A DNA stretch of 64,000 bases from contig JAEMBT020000001.1 of the NCBI GenBank assembly GCA_018873245.2, forward strand, positions 9,334,220-9,398,219, given 5' to 3'. Each line of letters opens with the position of its first letter. The first letter of the stretch is position 1. The notes beneath the pieces were generated by a model. The model had not been told where the DNA came from, searched no databases, and saw only the letters and a program-made list of their open reading frames with translations. Positions 12,664-25,500 of the stretch are shown here, in pieces. This stretch comes from Archegozetes longisetosus. Lineage: Eukaryota; Arthropoda; Arachnida; Sarcoptiformes; Trhypochthoniidae. The position numbers were made by a program, and so were the translations under genes.

Positions 12664-15600
12664 ATGAATGAAACGGATCTCAGTCATATCGAAGCCTTGC
12701 TAGCGAACCTAACGATTGAAGAATTGATGGTTTTGATTGATTACAGACCTAACGAATTAGTCGGCTCTGAAAAGTTGATTCGTAATATATTAATAAGTAG
12801 TTTATACGGTTTAATAGTGCTGATATCATTTTTTGGCAATCTATTAGTGCTAACTGTATGCCTACAAAACTTAACTAAAACTAATGCTCTTATATTATCA
12901 CTTTCATCATCTGATCTATTAATGACAGTATTCAACATACCCTTCAATGTGGTCAGGCTCTTGAGGGAAGAATGGCCTTTCGGGCAATTTATTTGTTTTC
13001 TGGTACCTTTCGTTCAAGTTATGGTCGTATATGTCTCAAGCTTTACAATGGCTGTGATTGCTTTCTATCGCTATAAAATTTCAACGTCGTCTTTGCCTAA
13101 CAATTCATTTTCATTTCGTTCAATAATTATAATTATCATAATTACGTGGGTTCTCTCTGCAATCATGGCAATTCCGACTTCATTCTTTAATAAAATAGTT
13201 GAAATATTCACTTATAAGCCATTTGTCAGATGTCGAGTCGTTTATCCAGAATCAGAATTTAACATTCCGTTAATTATTAGCATTGAAATATTTCTGTCAC
13301 AGTATTTGATTCCACTTTCGATATCGATTTTTCTGTATTTTCAAATTGGAAAAGTCATAGCAAGACAGGGAAAAGTTATTAATTTGAGAGGTAAGTCAAA
13401 CTTAAATCTCAAAAGCATAAGGCATACGGATTTTATATATCTAATAAAACATTAGATATTAGAATTATTCTTTAATTTAATTAAGTTCATTATGTTTTTC
13501 TGTCATTCAAAAAAATGACACGTAAAGTATTACAGAAGAGGGCAATCAATTTAATTAATTTAATGGTTTAAATGATTAAACACTTTATAAACAAACGCTT
13601 TTTATGTGTATTAAATTGTAAATCATTTGCAGGTCAATATATCAATAATATTAGATAAGACTTTTGTTTTTTACTATCCAAGCAGTTTCTTGATTAAATG
13701 ACACCAAAAATGAACTTAATGTGGCCAAATGTTAGCTTACTTAAAGTTGAATATGGATTAAGTGATTCGAAATTTGATCAAGACAACATAATAATCATAT
13801 TAAGCTAGAAAAATCAATTTTTAAGTTTCGGATGCTTCAACTTTTAATGTGAAAGTGAAAAATAGTTTCAAGCCTAGTCTGAATAATTGATTCTTAACTT
13901 TTAGATCGGACATTGAGTATTCACATCAAGGATTTCGAATAAATAATATCATTTTAAGTCTTTAAAAGAATGCTTTTTGAACCTTCATAGTCTTGACATT
14001 TTTATGCCAAAGAATTGTTTTAATAGATCTGATTTCTTCATGATCTCGAATGTATGATAAGCTGAGGAAATATACTTCTCGAATAGTTATAAGAATAAAG
14101 AAAAGTCAACATACGCTGAACCGTTGTCTAACTAAAGAAAAGTTTAATAAACAAATAAAGATTCGGTCAGATTCTCATTTTCTTATATTCCAGGATGTTA
14201 GTTGAAAAGTAGCTTTTCATAATTTTCTAATTACAAAAGGACTGAAATAAAGATTTCATATGATTGTTAATTGAGACTAAAATTTAGTCATTTATCCTGA
14301 AATGAATAAGAGAGTGATCTAATAGCTTGAGCTTCTTATTATGGAAATCAAAGTTTTAAAGCTACGAATATGAATTGTTCGTCAAAATTACACGAATAAT
14401 TTATCAGTTGATCTGTTGAAGAATTGGCATTTCTATAGTTAAATAAAGTTTAAAGTATTAAGTAGCTAAAGTCTAAAGTGTTCGACCCATATTAATTTTG
14501 ATATTAATTTCAGGCTAAATGACTAAGTCCTAGTCTTAAGTCCTAGCCTTCAATGAGGAAGTATATGAAACCTCTATTTCATTCATTCAGTTATTAGGAA
14601 AGACTACTCTTCAATTAACTCCTTCATTTATACTGTTGATGTTATTTGATATCTAAATCCCGTAAATAATTTGTTATTCAACTATGATTGCAGCATAGTT
14701 ATCATAACATCAACGGTATAAATCAAGGAGTTGTACCTACCAATAAAAACTTTTCTTTCCTATTGGAAAACCTAATTGTAATAGTTACTTTATACGAATA
14801 ACTTAGTAAAAATACTTCAATCAAACAAAAACGTAAGATTTATTACTTTATGATGACATTTTTGCAATAAGTAGAGCAATTCAACTAATAATATCACTTT
14901 AAGGGAATGTTAGCAGCGTTCCCAGTCTACTGTAAATGAGCTGAAGCACATTTTTTGCACTGCAGAGTAGTGCTGTAGCTAGCAACCAAGCTAGGTGGGG
15001 ACAAAATTCAATATTTCAACAAAATTTTAGCTCAAATTAGGACATTTTATTGTTTATATTATTTTTAAGATAATTCGTCTTTGTATAGATATAAAAACCA
15101 AGTCAATTTTAAGATTTGGCGTAAAAACTTAGATTTTTGAATGCTTCGAAAATATTGAGCGGCCTTTTCTCCCAAACTAAGTTACAGTTGCTGTTGAATC
15201 AATTTGATGAAATCTACAACTTATATTTCTCTATAAGTAAAATGCTTATGGATAGGTTCATTCCTTCTTAAATTCGAGGAAGTGGCATTCGGCGAAACGG
15301 CATATAATCTTTGTGCCGTACTTAACCGAAGTAGATAAATAAGTGAATCGACTCTTTGTATGAAATCAATTTACTGAATTATTGCTCTTTGATCCATATA
15401 TAACTCACTTATAATCTATGATTAGTATTCTTCAGTCACTACATTCTGACTATATTGAGACTTAAATAGAAGATATAATCCTATTATTCGAGATCTTTTC
15501 CATGAACGAACACCCGATAACAAAAGATCGTGCTCTCAACTGTTGAGTTGAGTGCATTCCGGGTTCCATTCCTGTATTAATCGTAATATAGATCAATACT

Positions 15601-18600
15601 TTTGTAACAGAGTTATTATTGGTGTTTACATTAAAGTATATCTTGACTCGAATGATGTTGATAGGTGAAAATAAAAGATAAAGTAAATTCAAAAGAATTT
15701 AACTTGGGGTACGATATTTTTATTATACAGTCGTTAATATGTTATATACAATCTAAAAATTTGGTTTGTTTTCTCAGTGTAAAACCTTTCGACAGATTAT
15801 AGAACTTTGTTATGTTTCGAGAGTGAAATCATATGAAATTCTTTTAAAGCAAAGTGACTATAGAAGTTGAGAAATTGAATTTTATTTTCCTACTACATAC
15901 ATATTTTTTCCTTAGAGTTACATAATTCTTGACTTTTAGGAAATACATGAAATGAGAATAATCATTGAGCAATCAGTTTGAAACGCATTTGTTGAGAAAT
16001 TTCAATACCTTTGATCCGAAAAACATTAAAATTTTTGAGCTCATCAAAAATTCTTGCATGACAACTAACTTGAAAAATAATTTATATCATATGAGATGTT
16101 ATGAAATAAATATTCACCTAAAGCAATCCAAACAATTCTCCAGGAATTTCGATAATTTTGAATTATTTCGGTTATTTGTGAGTTGTTTCTAAAAATAAAA
16201 AGTCAAGATTTTATCAGTCTAAAGCGAAAAAATGCCCTCAATCTAATCAAAAAATTGTTGTTGAAATAATACTCTCAGTTTTGTCATGAGAGTAGTAAGG
16301 GAAAATAAAAAATGAGAATATGTGAATAATTAAACATGAAAAGATCAATTATTTGTTTGTGATTGGGCTTTTGTAACTTATTACTGAATATGAGTATTCT
16401 TTAACTCTTCGAGAATAACATGAGGTTTACGAATAATATTCAAAATGTTATCTAATTTATTCATAAATCTATTCGTTTAATTTCAATGGTGTATTCGTTA
16501 TGATAGATCTGTGAAATTACTGATTAAAGAACTAATATGAATCAAATCTCAAGAGTTACAATTTTTGATCAAGCTAAACCTTATGCCGTCGAAGGTTTGA
16601 TGGAAAAATGCTATATATACACATGATCTAAACTGAGCATAAGTATGAAAGAATTTACTACTGGAAAGGAACTTAGACTCTTCATTGAAACAAAGTTAAG
16701 AATATCTACCTATTCGAAATGAATATAACAAACCTAAGTTAACTATACTATTTTACTGAGCTATCACCAAGTCAATTGTTGTGTAGGTAAATAAGATTTG
16801 ATTGAGGGATTTTGCTTTATCTTATATATGAGACTTTTGTCTGAAATCTATGGGGTGAAGTTAGTGTTCAATCTAATATTTGAAAGAAATTCTTTAATAA
16901 ATTTTAATTTCAAATGAATCGCGAATTCAAAAATTTTGATGTAGTTCTATATTCACATTGTATATTACAAATGGCCAATTAGATTTTGTGAATGTCTTCA
17001 AACTTGGAATTCATAACTAGCTGTTTAAGATCTGAAGTGTAGGCGAACAAAAGAAAGCTTAATACGAACCAATCCAACTTTGAATTGCAATGTCTCGATC
17101 CACACCACAGTCAAATCGCATATAATTTTAAATTTATGACCACATCCAACCGCAAACCGCTAGTATAGAACCGAACCGGTCAGCGGGTGATCAGAAAATT
17201 AAATTTCTTTCTGCAAGATGCCTGAAGCATATGAGTGATTGGATTATCAATGATACTTCGAACACTTCTTAACGTGAAAGTAGACTTTGCTCAAAATAGA
17301 TGAGCGCATACTCTATCTTAGGGTAAACAACAAATTGATTTAATAAAACTTTCAATCAAAGTAAACATTAGATAATCAACGCTTTATATATTTAATGAAC
17401 AAATCATTTTTGTTTTGATCGAATTAATCCGTATTAAGTCGTCGAAAAAGGTTAAGCGTTTGCGTATCGAAGACTATCTACTAATGTAAATCTAATAATA
17501 GTGACAAAAATGACAAACTATTATATAAAGTTCGATAATTATCAATTTGTACTACTCGGATTTATTCAATGAAAAAATGATCCCCATATGAATAAGAAAC
17601 GCCTTTAAAAGCTCAGACATACTGTTGATGATTTTATCATTCATATATTTAACCTGTATTCCTGAATTTGTTGAAATAAATGAAAAAGTCAGTAACTTTA
17701 AAATAGTATAAAAATTGTAAATTCGATTGAGTTTTGCGCAGATCATAATGACAAAAATATTGTATATTCGTCATTTCAGTTTAATACAATAGAAAAATCA
17801 TAAGCTGTTGAGCGGATCCAATTGGATTACTCTCAGCTATAGATCCTAGGATCGCATCGAACCGCAAACCCTAAGTAGTGTAACCAGACCGGCCACAGAC
17901 TATTTCTTCCATACAATTCAAAAACAACACGCCTTAGATTGCGGGTAGGCCTTCGGTCTGGAACTCGTGCCCACCAATAGTCTGAAGTATTGCTCAACAG
18001 AGAAACATTTGATTATACATGTATTTATGAGTGTTTATCGCTAATACTTACAGAATATTTGTCAGGTAAACTCGTATAGAATATTACTACTGGCTCATCG
18101 TTCTAGGAATACGTCATTTTATAAAGATTTGAATTACTGGGAATGTTTTTAAATTCAGCATCAACATATTACTCGTAACCTAATTTAAAAAAACATAACT
18201 GAAAAAATTGAACTTTCATAAGCAAATGCGTAGGCAGTATTCAGGATAGTTTCTGTTCCTAAAAATTCTCGTTAGGTAATAATAAAGTAATGTTTGACAA
18301 TTGAGTCAGGTTTTAAATTGTTTGTTTTATGAGTGATTTAATTTTGTATATTATTGAAGCTACTAGAAACAAGAATTAGCGCTTGTTCAAACTTGTTTAT
18401 CATTGATTGATTGATCTTATTTTTTGTTTAGGAAACTGTGAGGCACAGCGTCGGCAAAAGCACAGAAGGAGACGCATTATAATGTTGGTGTTAGTGGTAG
18501 TTGTCTTTGCGACATGTTGGCTGGTAGTCATTCGTTTTTATTCAAATAGTGGGCTTTGCTATGTTTTGTTACCTGTATCATTGAAAATCACGCTTATATT

Positions 18601-18911
18601 TAGGTTAAATTTAAGGGGTATCGCTAGAGGCAGCCTTAACATACATCTAAACTTATGAAGTATTATCGCAAATCAAGCTTTGCAATAATGCAGATGACAA
18701 ACCATAATAAAGCCAAATACCATACTAGCGGAATATCAATAGATTTCAACTGAATTTGCTGTTATTTTTTTTAAAATATCTCAGCCAATTAATGTTCTTC
18801 ATTTATTAATGGATTCGAAAGTGGTGAAATACAACTATAAAATATTCGTAACGGTATTTGCTATCTTACTGTTCATATAAAGCTGATTCTGTTTACAGTC
18901 ACTAGTGAGTG

Positions 18912-18946
<35 letters not shown>

Positions 18947-21255
18947 ATTCGTTTGTCACAAACGCTATAAAAAGTGTCGTTCTATGTGTAACCATTCGAA
19001 GTATGATACCTAATTTGCATTTTTATTTAAATTACTCACTCAAGCAAAAACCATGCTTGAATGTCAATGCAAACAGACTGAACTTAGCACAGGCAAGCAA
19101 GCTGAATAATCCTTCTTAAGTAACCTACCTTACTCAACCCAAAAGGCAAGCACTATTGCTTCAGCAAATTAATTGAGTGCATGTTCATTAACCACCTTCA
19201 GTACTACAAATACTAATTGAAGCCTAAAATGAAATTATGAGAAACCTGTTGATAAATCTAACAATTTCAGTCAGCATAAAAGCTATTATCAAAGCTTTGA
19301 GAAATTGAAAGAACGGATTTGTTTTGCTTTATAAGTACTTAAGAAATAAAATACGAAACTAATTTAACAAAATCTTTTATATTTTCATATAAGGCAGCAC
19401 TCGCTATGATGTCTAAAATGCTCTAGAGATAAATTCGTAATTATTCTGTATTTTACATGAAAAAAGATTAGCTTCTATTTATAGCAAAGCTGTATAGAAA
19501 CATCTGTGTGAACAATCAAAAATTTTGCATATATATTTTTATACTAATTAAATGTTTAAAATGAACTCATATTTGCAGAATTTCAGTAAGCAATCAAAGT
19601 TAAAACCATATGGGACTATGCCTTAGACAACTACGATTGTTAATGATGTACACTTTCATGTACACTCTAAAACAATGATCTGTGATAGGTAGGATAACGT
19701 CTGATGGAGAGCTCATTGCTATGCTTTTAGGGCATATATCCTATAACATGCACTATTAGCTATTAATACATGTACATAATGTGCTTTTCGTTATTAAATA
19801 CACTTTTATAAATATGTAAATAATCCTTTGCACACATCCTCATCCATCTCTTTACTTGTTGCTATCGGCAATTAATAAGTTTATAACTGTAAGACACCTG
19901 AAGGCTTCTCTAGTTAAACTTACTATTTAGTCATTTAGAGATAAGAAAAATTTTGATAGATGAGAAGTACAAAATTCTTATGACCCAATGACCGCACAAA
20001 TATTCACAAGTAGCAGAACTTACCCAAATCTGTTGAATTTAGAATCTATATATTTACTATACATTACATCATATTATACATTTGATGGATTAATTGTAGT
20101 TTTTCATTAATTAACTTAGTTAAGAAGATATAGGATTTTCTGGAAGTCTCGCTCTTAACTCGAACTGAAAGTATTGAAAATAACTTTTAATTGACCGAAA
20201 AATCATTGCAATATTATTGTTCAAACTCATAAGCCATCATTGACTAGTTATATAATGATATTAGCTAATGTATCTTTTATCTGTTAAGTTTTCCATTTTC
20301 AATAATGAGCAAATTTTCAAGATAAAGATTTTATACTTTTTGTGTAAAATGGTTAAGCATATCTTATTTGCAATGGAAATGCAGCTAGACAACTTAAGGC
20401 AAAAGTATATAAGTTATACGAATAGATAACTGCATGTTATTTCATACAACAAATCGGTCTTAGAAAACTCAAGACAAGTAACTTTCTATTCGATCTATTG
20501 TTCTTTCGCAACGAGAACTTTTACCAAAGGGAAAAAGTGAATATTAAAAATTTAAACATCAAGCATTCTCTTTTTTTCTCATACAAACATAACCATTTCA
20601 GACTATTTACTTCTTATCATGAGCTTAGATTGAATTTAAATTGAATTTTGCAATAATTTTTTCATGAGAAAATACTTTTTCATTAAAAAGAATAATAGCT
20701 ATAGAAAAAATTCAACCAAGTTTAAATGGAACTTTGTCTCGTTAAATAATTAATTATTGATAGCATTTGATCAAAATTCTAGTATTTAGGAAATAATTGA
20801 TTTAAACTTGTTGATTTATTAAGCAGTTTGACTCAAGAAAATGAATCTGCATGTAACTTCTACGGCTTAGACTTATTTCATAATAAAGAGTTTAATCAAT
20901 AAATTTATCTATCTTTAGTGTCATTGGTTCGCAATGTCTAGCGTTTGGTAAGCACTGGTTCATTTATTTTTAGTACAAAATTCTCACAACTTCGCCTCAA
21001 TCAAGTTTTATTTTAAAAATATTTACTTCTAGTTACAATCCGTTCATATACTGTTGGCTAAACATGAAATTCAGAAATGGTGCAAAAAGGATGTTATGCT
21101 TCTTCTGTCCTCGAATTGAACAATCAAATCAAAATCTTTCGGAAAGAATCGACAATATGGACACATTACCGACGGACCCCAATAGGAATAATATGGAACT
21201 AAATGAGATGCGCGATAACTCACCTACAAATAATGGAACTGTTATTACTCTATGA
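12664..21255 (+). CDS. Neuropeptide Y/RYamide-like G protein-coupled receptor, five coding exons
   Basis: Coding exons are 12664-13390, 18432-18523, 18785-18853, 20919-20947 and 21033-21255; all junctions are GT/AG, the phases join, and the total is 379 residues. Landmarks of rhodopsin-class peptide receptors appear in order: GN in TM1, SSSD in TM2, a WPFG loop, TM3 with an extracellular Cys, W and P in TM4, an ECL2 Cys (FVRC), P in TM5, FATCWLP in TM6, CHWFAMSS, then CYNPFIYCW (NPxxY) in TM7 and a cysteine-containing tail. Two N-glycosylation sites sit in the N-terminus. It should sit in the plasma membrane and bind a peptide. The TM3 DRY motif reads Y135-R-Y. The 29-nt fourth exon is required to complete TM7. 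The third-exon donor could instead be six bases earlier. The exact ligand family is inferred, not certain. The first intron is 5 kb. Confidence 0.85.
13391..18431 (+). other. First intron of the GPCR
   Basis: A 5-kb intron from GTAAGT to TTTAG. It contains a palindromic repeat at 14.6-14.7 kb and two related GC-richer fragments (about 17.05-17.21 and 17.81-17.96 kb, sharing ACCGCAAACC and GACCGGCC-like blocks) that look like scraps of a dispersed repeat. No coding sequence is convincing. Confidence 0.6.
14617..14732. repeat. Short palindromic repeat (MITE-like)
   Basis: Arms of about 29 bases (14617-14645 and 14704-14732) are inverted copies with a few mismatches, sharing AACTCCTT, TTTATAC and GTTGATGTTAT. 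They are separated by about 58 bases that also pair in part. It lies within the GPCR intron. Confidence 0.55.
18915..18945 (+). repeat. (GA)n microsatellite
   Basis: An uninterrupted GA dinucleotide run of about 15 units in the third GPCR intron. The arginine/glutamate ORF across it is an artefact of the repeat. Confidence 0.95.
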
Positions 21256-21667
21256 ACTGCTTCTAGAATTTTAAACATGTTTGATTAGAATATCGCGAAG
21301 AATATATTTTGAAAGCTAATAATCTAACTTCTATAACAAAACCTATTCTTTGATCTCTCATAAAATTACCTTCTTGAATATGATCATATATATCGGTTTA
21401 TTCTCTAAATGAAATTAGATGATTTTTATGCCTACACTTAAACTGTCTTAAACTCCAACTGTCCCAAAACATATACATATATAAATAAAATAATACATCT
21501 CAATCTGTCCCATAATATCTAATAATTTCTCAATAATATTTATGCAAATGCAGTTCAGAACTTTCAACGTTTTAATCAGATAAATAAAAACGTATAAAAA
21601 TTCCTGAATTATGTATAATTAATTATTTTATATATAAAATATTTATTATGGATTAAAAATTATCATA

Positions 21668-22233
21668 CAGGGTGTAAGCTAAATACTTTATGGATTTATT
21701 TTTCAAATCATTTAATAAGTTTAAGGATTTTTACATAAAATTCATTATTCAAATAAAAGAATAGCAGGAAATTATGTGAGAATATGCTCGATATACCAAC
21801 CATTACGCTTAGGGATATTTTTGAATCGTAATTGAAAATTATTGATTACATCATTCTGAACACCATTTGAAATTGGAATTAATTTCATCTTTAATTAATT
21901 TTTTCAAGTACTTCGATTGCCCGAGGATCCTGAACAAAAGTTTTGTTCTCCAGATAGCCCTTAATTCTCTTGATTATTTTCTATGATGCTTTCTGAAGGA
22001 CAAAGTTTTTGCTTAAGATCTTCAGGCAGCCGAAATACTTGAAAGACCAACTGAATAAGAAGTTAATGCAATTTTTCAATTACGACTCAAAAATATCCAT
22101 CAGTGTAATGGTTGGCATATCCTCACATAATTGATTGTACCCATTTATCTGAATAATAAATTTCGTGTAAAAATCTTTAAAACTTATTAAATGATTTTAA
22201 AATAAATCCATCAGGTATTTAATTTACACTCTA
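21668..22233. mobile_element. Tc1/mariner-like foldback MITE
   Basis: A 566-bp, nearly fully palindromic element. It begins CAGGGTGTAAGC and ends with the inverse TTACACTCTA, and TA dinucleotides flank both ends (21666-21667 and 22234-22235), as expected for TA-targeting Tc1/mariner elements. Inner blocks also mirror each other, for example AAATCATTTAATAAGTTT against AACTTATTAAATGATTT. No ORF. Confidence 0.7.
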
Positions 22234-22545
22234 TATATTAATGCGACTTCGACTTTTATTTGTCAACCTAGAAAGACTTTTTAAGCTAAGTACAAAGCTT
22301 GCGAAAATGTCTCTTGCATTTATATATAGACATCTCAATGCTAGCAATAATGATAGAGAAACAGAGAGTCTTTAAACTTTTTATTATGAAATGAATGAGA
22401 ATTTATCTACATAAATAGTGTAACAGACTTTATAGTTCAACAATAAAACATTATTTCTTATCAATAAAAATGATATATAGATTAAACACAGATGTTATTC
22501 AACAGTTGCTATCATTTGAAAAATAAACCTAATTTTAATAGTTAT

Positions 22546-25500
22546 TTAAGCGCCACAATTGACTTGTTGTCCCCAATCACACGTTTGTATTGATTGATTA
22601 AACTTCATTCCCTTCGGACACTTGTATTTCTTGTCGATTCCATAATTTACACATTTATAATAAACCTGAAAAATGAAAATTTGTAAATTTTGATCAAGCA
22701 TCTTGCTTTATAGCTATCTTAAGAAAAGATTAGTTTTAATGAATTTTCATCTTTATTTCTTACGTCAACAAGAGATTGTTCTAGAAGGTCAGCTTATCTC
22801 AACTGTTTTCGTTCTGGGATTTATTCAGAGACAGTTGAAAATTCAAAGGCAGATCAAAGGATATTCTTAAATTTTTTTCGATATTTCACTTAAAGCCAAG
22901 GAGACTAAGCGTTCTATTTTCGAAAAATTGTTCTATTCTGGAACTGTCCTATTAGTTCCTTGATATATGATCACGCTATTGTTCTTCTGTTTGTGCTCAA
23001 AATTCAGAAACAACTGTAAGCTCACGAGTCAGCTGTAGAGACGATACTTTTGAATTTGGACTATACAAGAAATGATTTTCCTGAATGTTGGAAAAATTCT
23101 AATAGTTCAATATTTAAAATAAAAAACTAACTGCACTGTAAGAGTTACCAAGATATTCATTAATTTAATTTTCAATTATAGATAACAAAATAGATGGTGG
23201 AAGAATTTCAAGTTTAGGGATACTCATAAATACTGAGCGCTAGTGAAAGCTGATCTCAAAGTATGAATTTGAGGTAAAATGAGATCACCTTAAGTAAATT
23301 TGAGTGAAATCCAGAAAATCTATTAGAGTATGGCATACCTGACAGTCATAACTTATATCTCCATAAAATCCATCGGATTTGCCTTTACACGGAAAGGCAT
23401 AGCTATCATAAAAAGGTCTACTACTGATACCGGACCAATTGTTGCTACGAATTCTCAAAGTCTCGTCGTCAATATCTTTGTTACCACCACTTTTAGGTAC
23501 TTGTTGAGGAACAATTGCTTGAAAATTTTGTTCAGAGGCCGCTATAAACCTATAAACCGGTTCGTCAGTCATTGGCGTCCATTCATTGCTTTCATGAAAT
23601 TTTCGTACAGTTTTGGCTTCATTTCCATATTTGCAATTGTTGTTATCATTTTTACATATTAGACCAACTAGTTGAACCTTTTTCTCATCACAGCTCATGG
23701 AATCGAAATGATTCCAAAATTCTTTCATTGGGTCGTTAGGGTCAAAGTTGCCATAGAGGGGAAGATAATATTCGTTCAAATTTGGAGGATATGGACTTCC
23801 AGATGAGTATTTGAGCTGCGGTAATACATATCGAGGAATATTGATATTGCATTTGTTCCGCTCTTGTCTCAAGTTGTTGTGAATATTTGGTTGAGCTATG
23901 TTTGGATAATGTGGTTGGGGTCCGTTTGAATTTTTGAAATTATGATTAATTATATTATTCTTTGTAGGATAATTCACATTAGGAGGGTTTGGATGATGAG
24001 GATGTCGGAAATGAGGCGGTGGCGGAGGAGGTGGCAGATTATGAGGAGGGGACGGAGGTTCAGGTATGAAATTATGATGTGGTGGAAGCTGATTGTCATA
24101 AGGTGGTGGAGGTCGGAGTCGTAAGTTATGATGTCGAGGGGCTGTTTGATAATTTTGAATAGGTGGGGGCGGAGTGGTTTCCAAGGCTGTTGTGAAGATG
24201 TATGATGGAGATTATAGATAAATGGGGAATGCTTCGGATTGCCATTGGGGTGATGTGGATGATAATAAGGAGTGGGCGGAGGTGGTGGTGGTAATTGAAA
24301 GTAGTGATTTGACGATTGTGGTGGCGGAGGTGGCGGTAAGTAGTGATGTGGTGGTTGTGGGGGTGGTCTTCTCAATTCTTCTTCTTTAAGGGGTTGGCGA
24401 ACGTAGAAGTTGTAGTTATCACCATTTGACAGGGAAAATTCTGAGAATATTTCAGTAACTTCTGGCTTATAATTTCGATTTTTACGATAGTTTTGATTGT
24501 GGTGCCCATAGTTTGGTTTCAAATACTGTAAAATAAAAAGCTTTGAATACAAGACTTCTCAAACACAACGAATCACAGAAATTAATAACTTTTAGCAACA
24601 ATTTCTATAAAAATAAACAAAAACTTTTGAATTATGTAATAAATTAATTGCAAATGAATTTAATGAATAAATTTAAAAGTTTGCGAAAGCTTTGAACTAG
24701 AAATTGGAATAAATACCCCTTGTGGTGGTTTTGGATAAAGTTGAGGCGGCCTTTGATTCGATTGATATGGCGGCGGATAATGTGGTGGATCATTCGATGG
24801 ACCATAGTTTGGTTGTCGTTGGTATGGAGGCGGCGTATAAGGTGGTGAATAAGGTGGCGGATAAGGTGGTGGATATGGTGGTGGATATGGTGGCGGATAT
24901 GGTGGCGGGTAATTTTGAGGCGGTTGGTGTGGTGGACCATTAGGAGGTGGATAAGGGGGCCGGTTCATCATATGTTGGGGTGGAGGAGGTGGAGGCGGGC
25001 CATTAGGGGGTAAAGGAGGATAATTAGGAGGTGAAGAAGGAGCCGAACTGTTAGAGGGTGGAGAAGGTGTATTGTTAAGAGGTGGAGATGGTGACGAACT
25101 ATTTGGTTTGTTCATCGGCGGTATTGGTTCTTGTGTTTGGTGTGGCGGCGGAGAGTCTGGTTTCTGTACTGAGTTATGCTGGTAGTTATCATAGTTTTTT
25201 TTTCATATTTAGCGATATGAGGCGGTGGCAACGGAACTGCTTCTACTCTCACTATATAGTCATCTTCTGGTCGCTTATCGTATTCGCTTACTGGTGGCAT
25301 TGGAACTGCTTCTACGGTTGCTTTTGGTATAAGTCGGAATACTTTCTTTCCATCTTCTATTCTGTAATTTTCGTCATCGTCTTTAAGCCCGACGTTATAG
25401 TGCACTAAACGCATTAAGTATTGTTCAGTATTATGTGACAAACTCTGTAAACATTGTGTTTTTGTCAATTTTTACCGTAATTTTCTCCCGACTGAGAATC

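Noticed and set aside
18524..18658. Continuation of the second GPCR exon beyond CWL
   Set aside because: The read-through lacks the proline after CWL and any TM7 sequence; the exon at 18785 restores CWLP and the rest.
18913..19119. ORF starting with an arginine/glutamate repeat
   Set aside because: It is generated by the (GA)n microsatellite.
23330..25408. Several plus-strand ORFs across the proline-rich gene (23330-23662, 23942-24124, 24722-24943, 25082-25408)
   Set aside because: They are antisense or frame shadows of the proline-rich exons; their tryptophan, valine, methionine or arginine bias is what the complement of proline codons yields.
25443..25473. A GTAAAA ... TTACAG segment of about 31 nt that could be read as an intron in the chitin-binding gene
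   Set aside because: It is shorter than a plausible spliceosomal intron, and reading through with one extra base gives a continuous sensible protein and matching phases.
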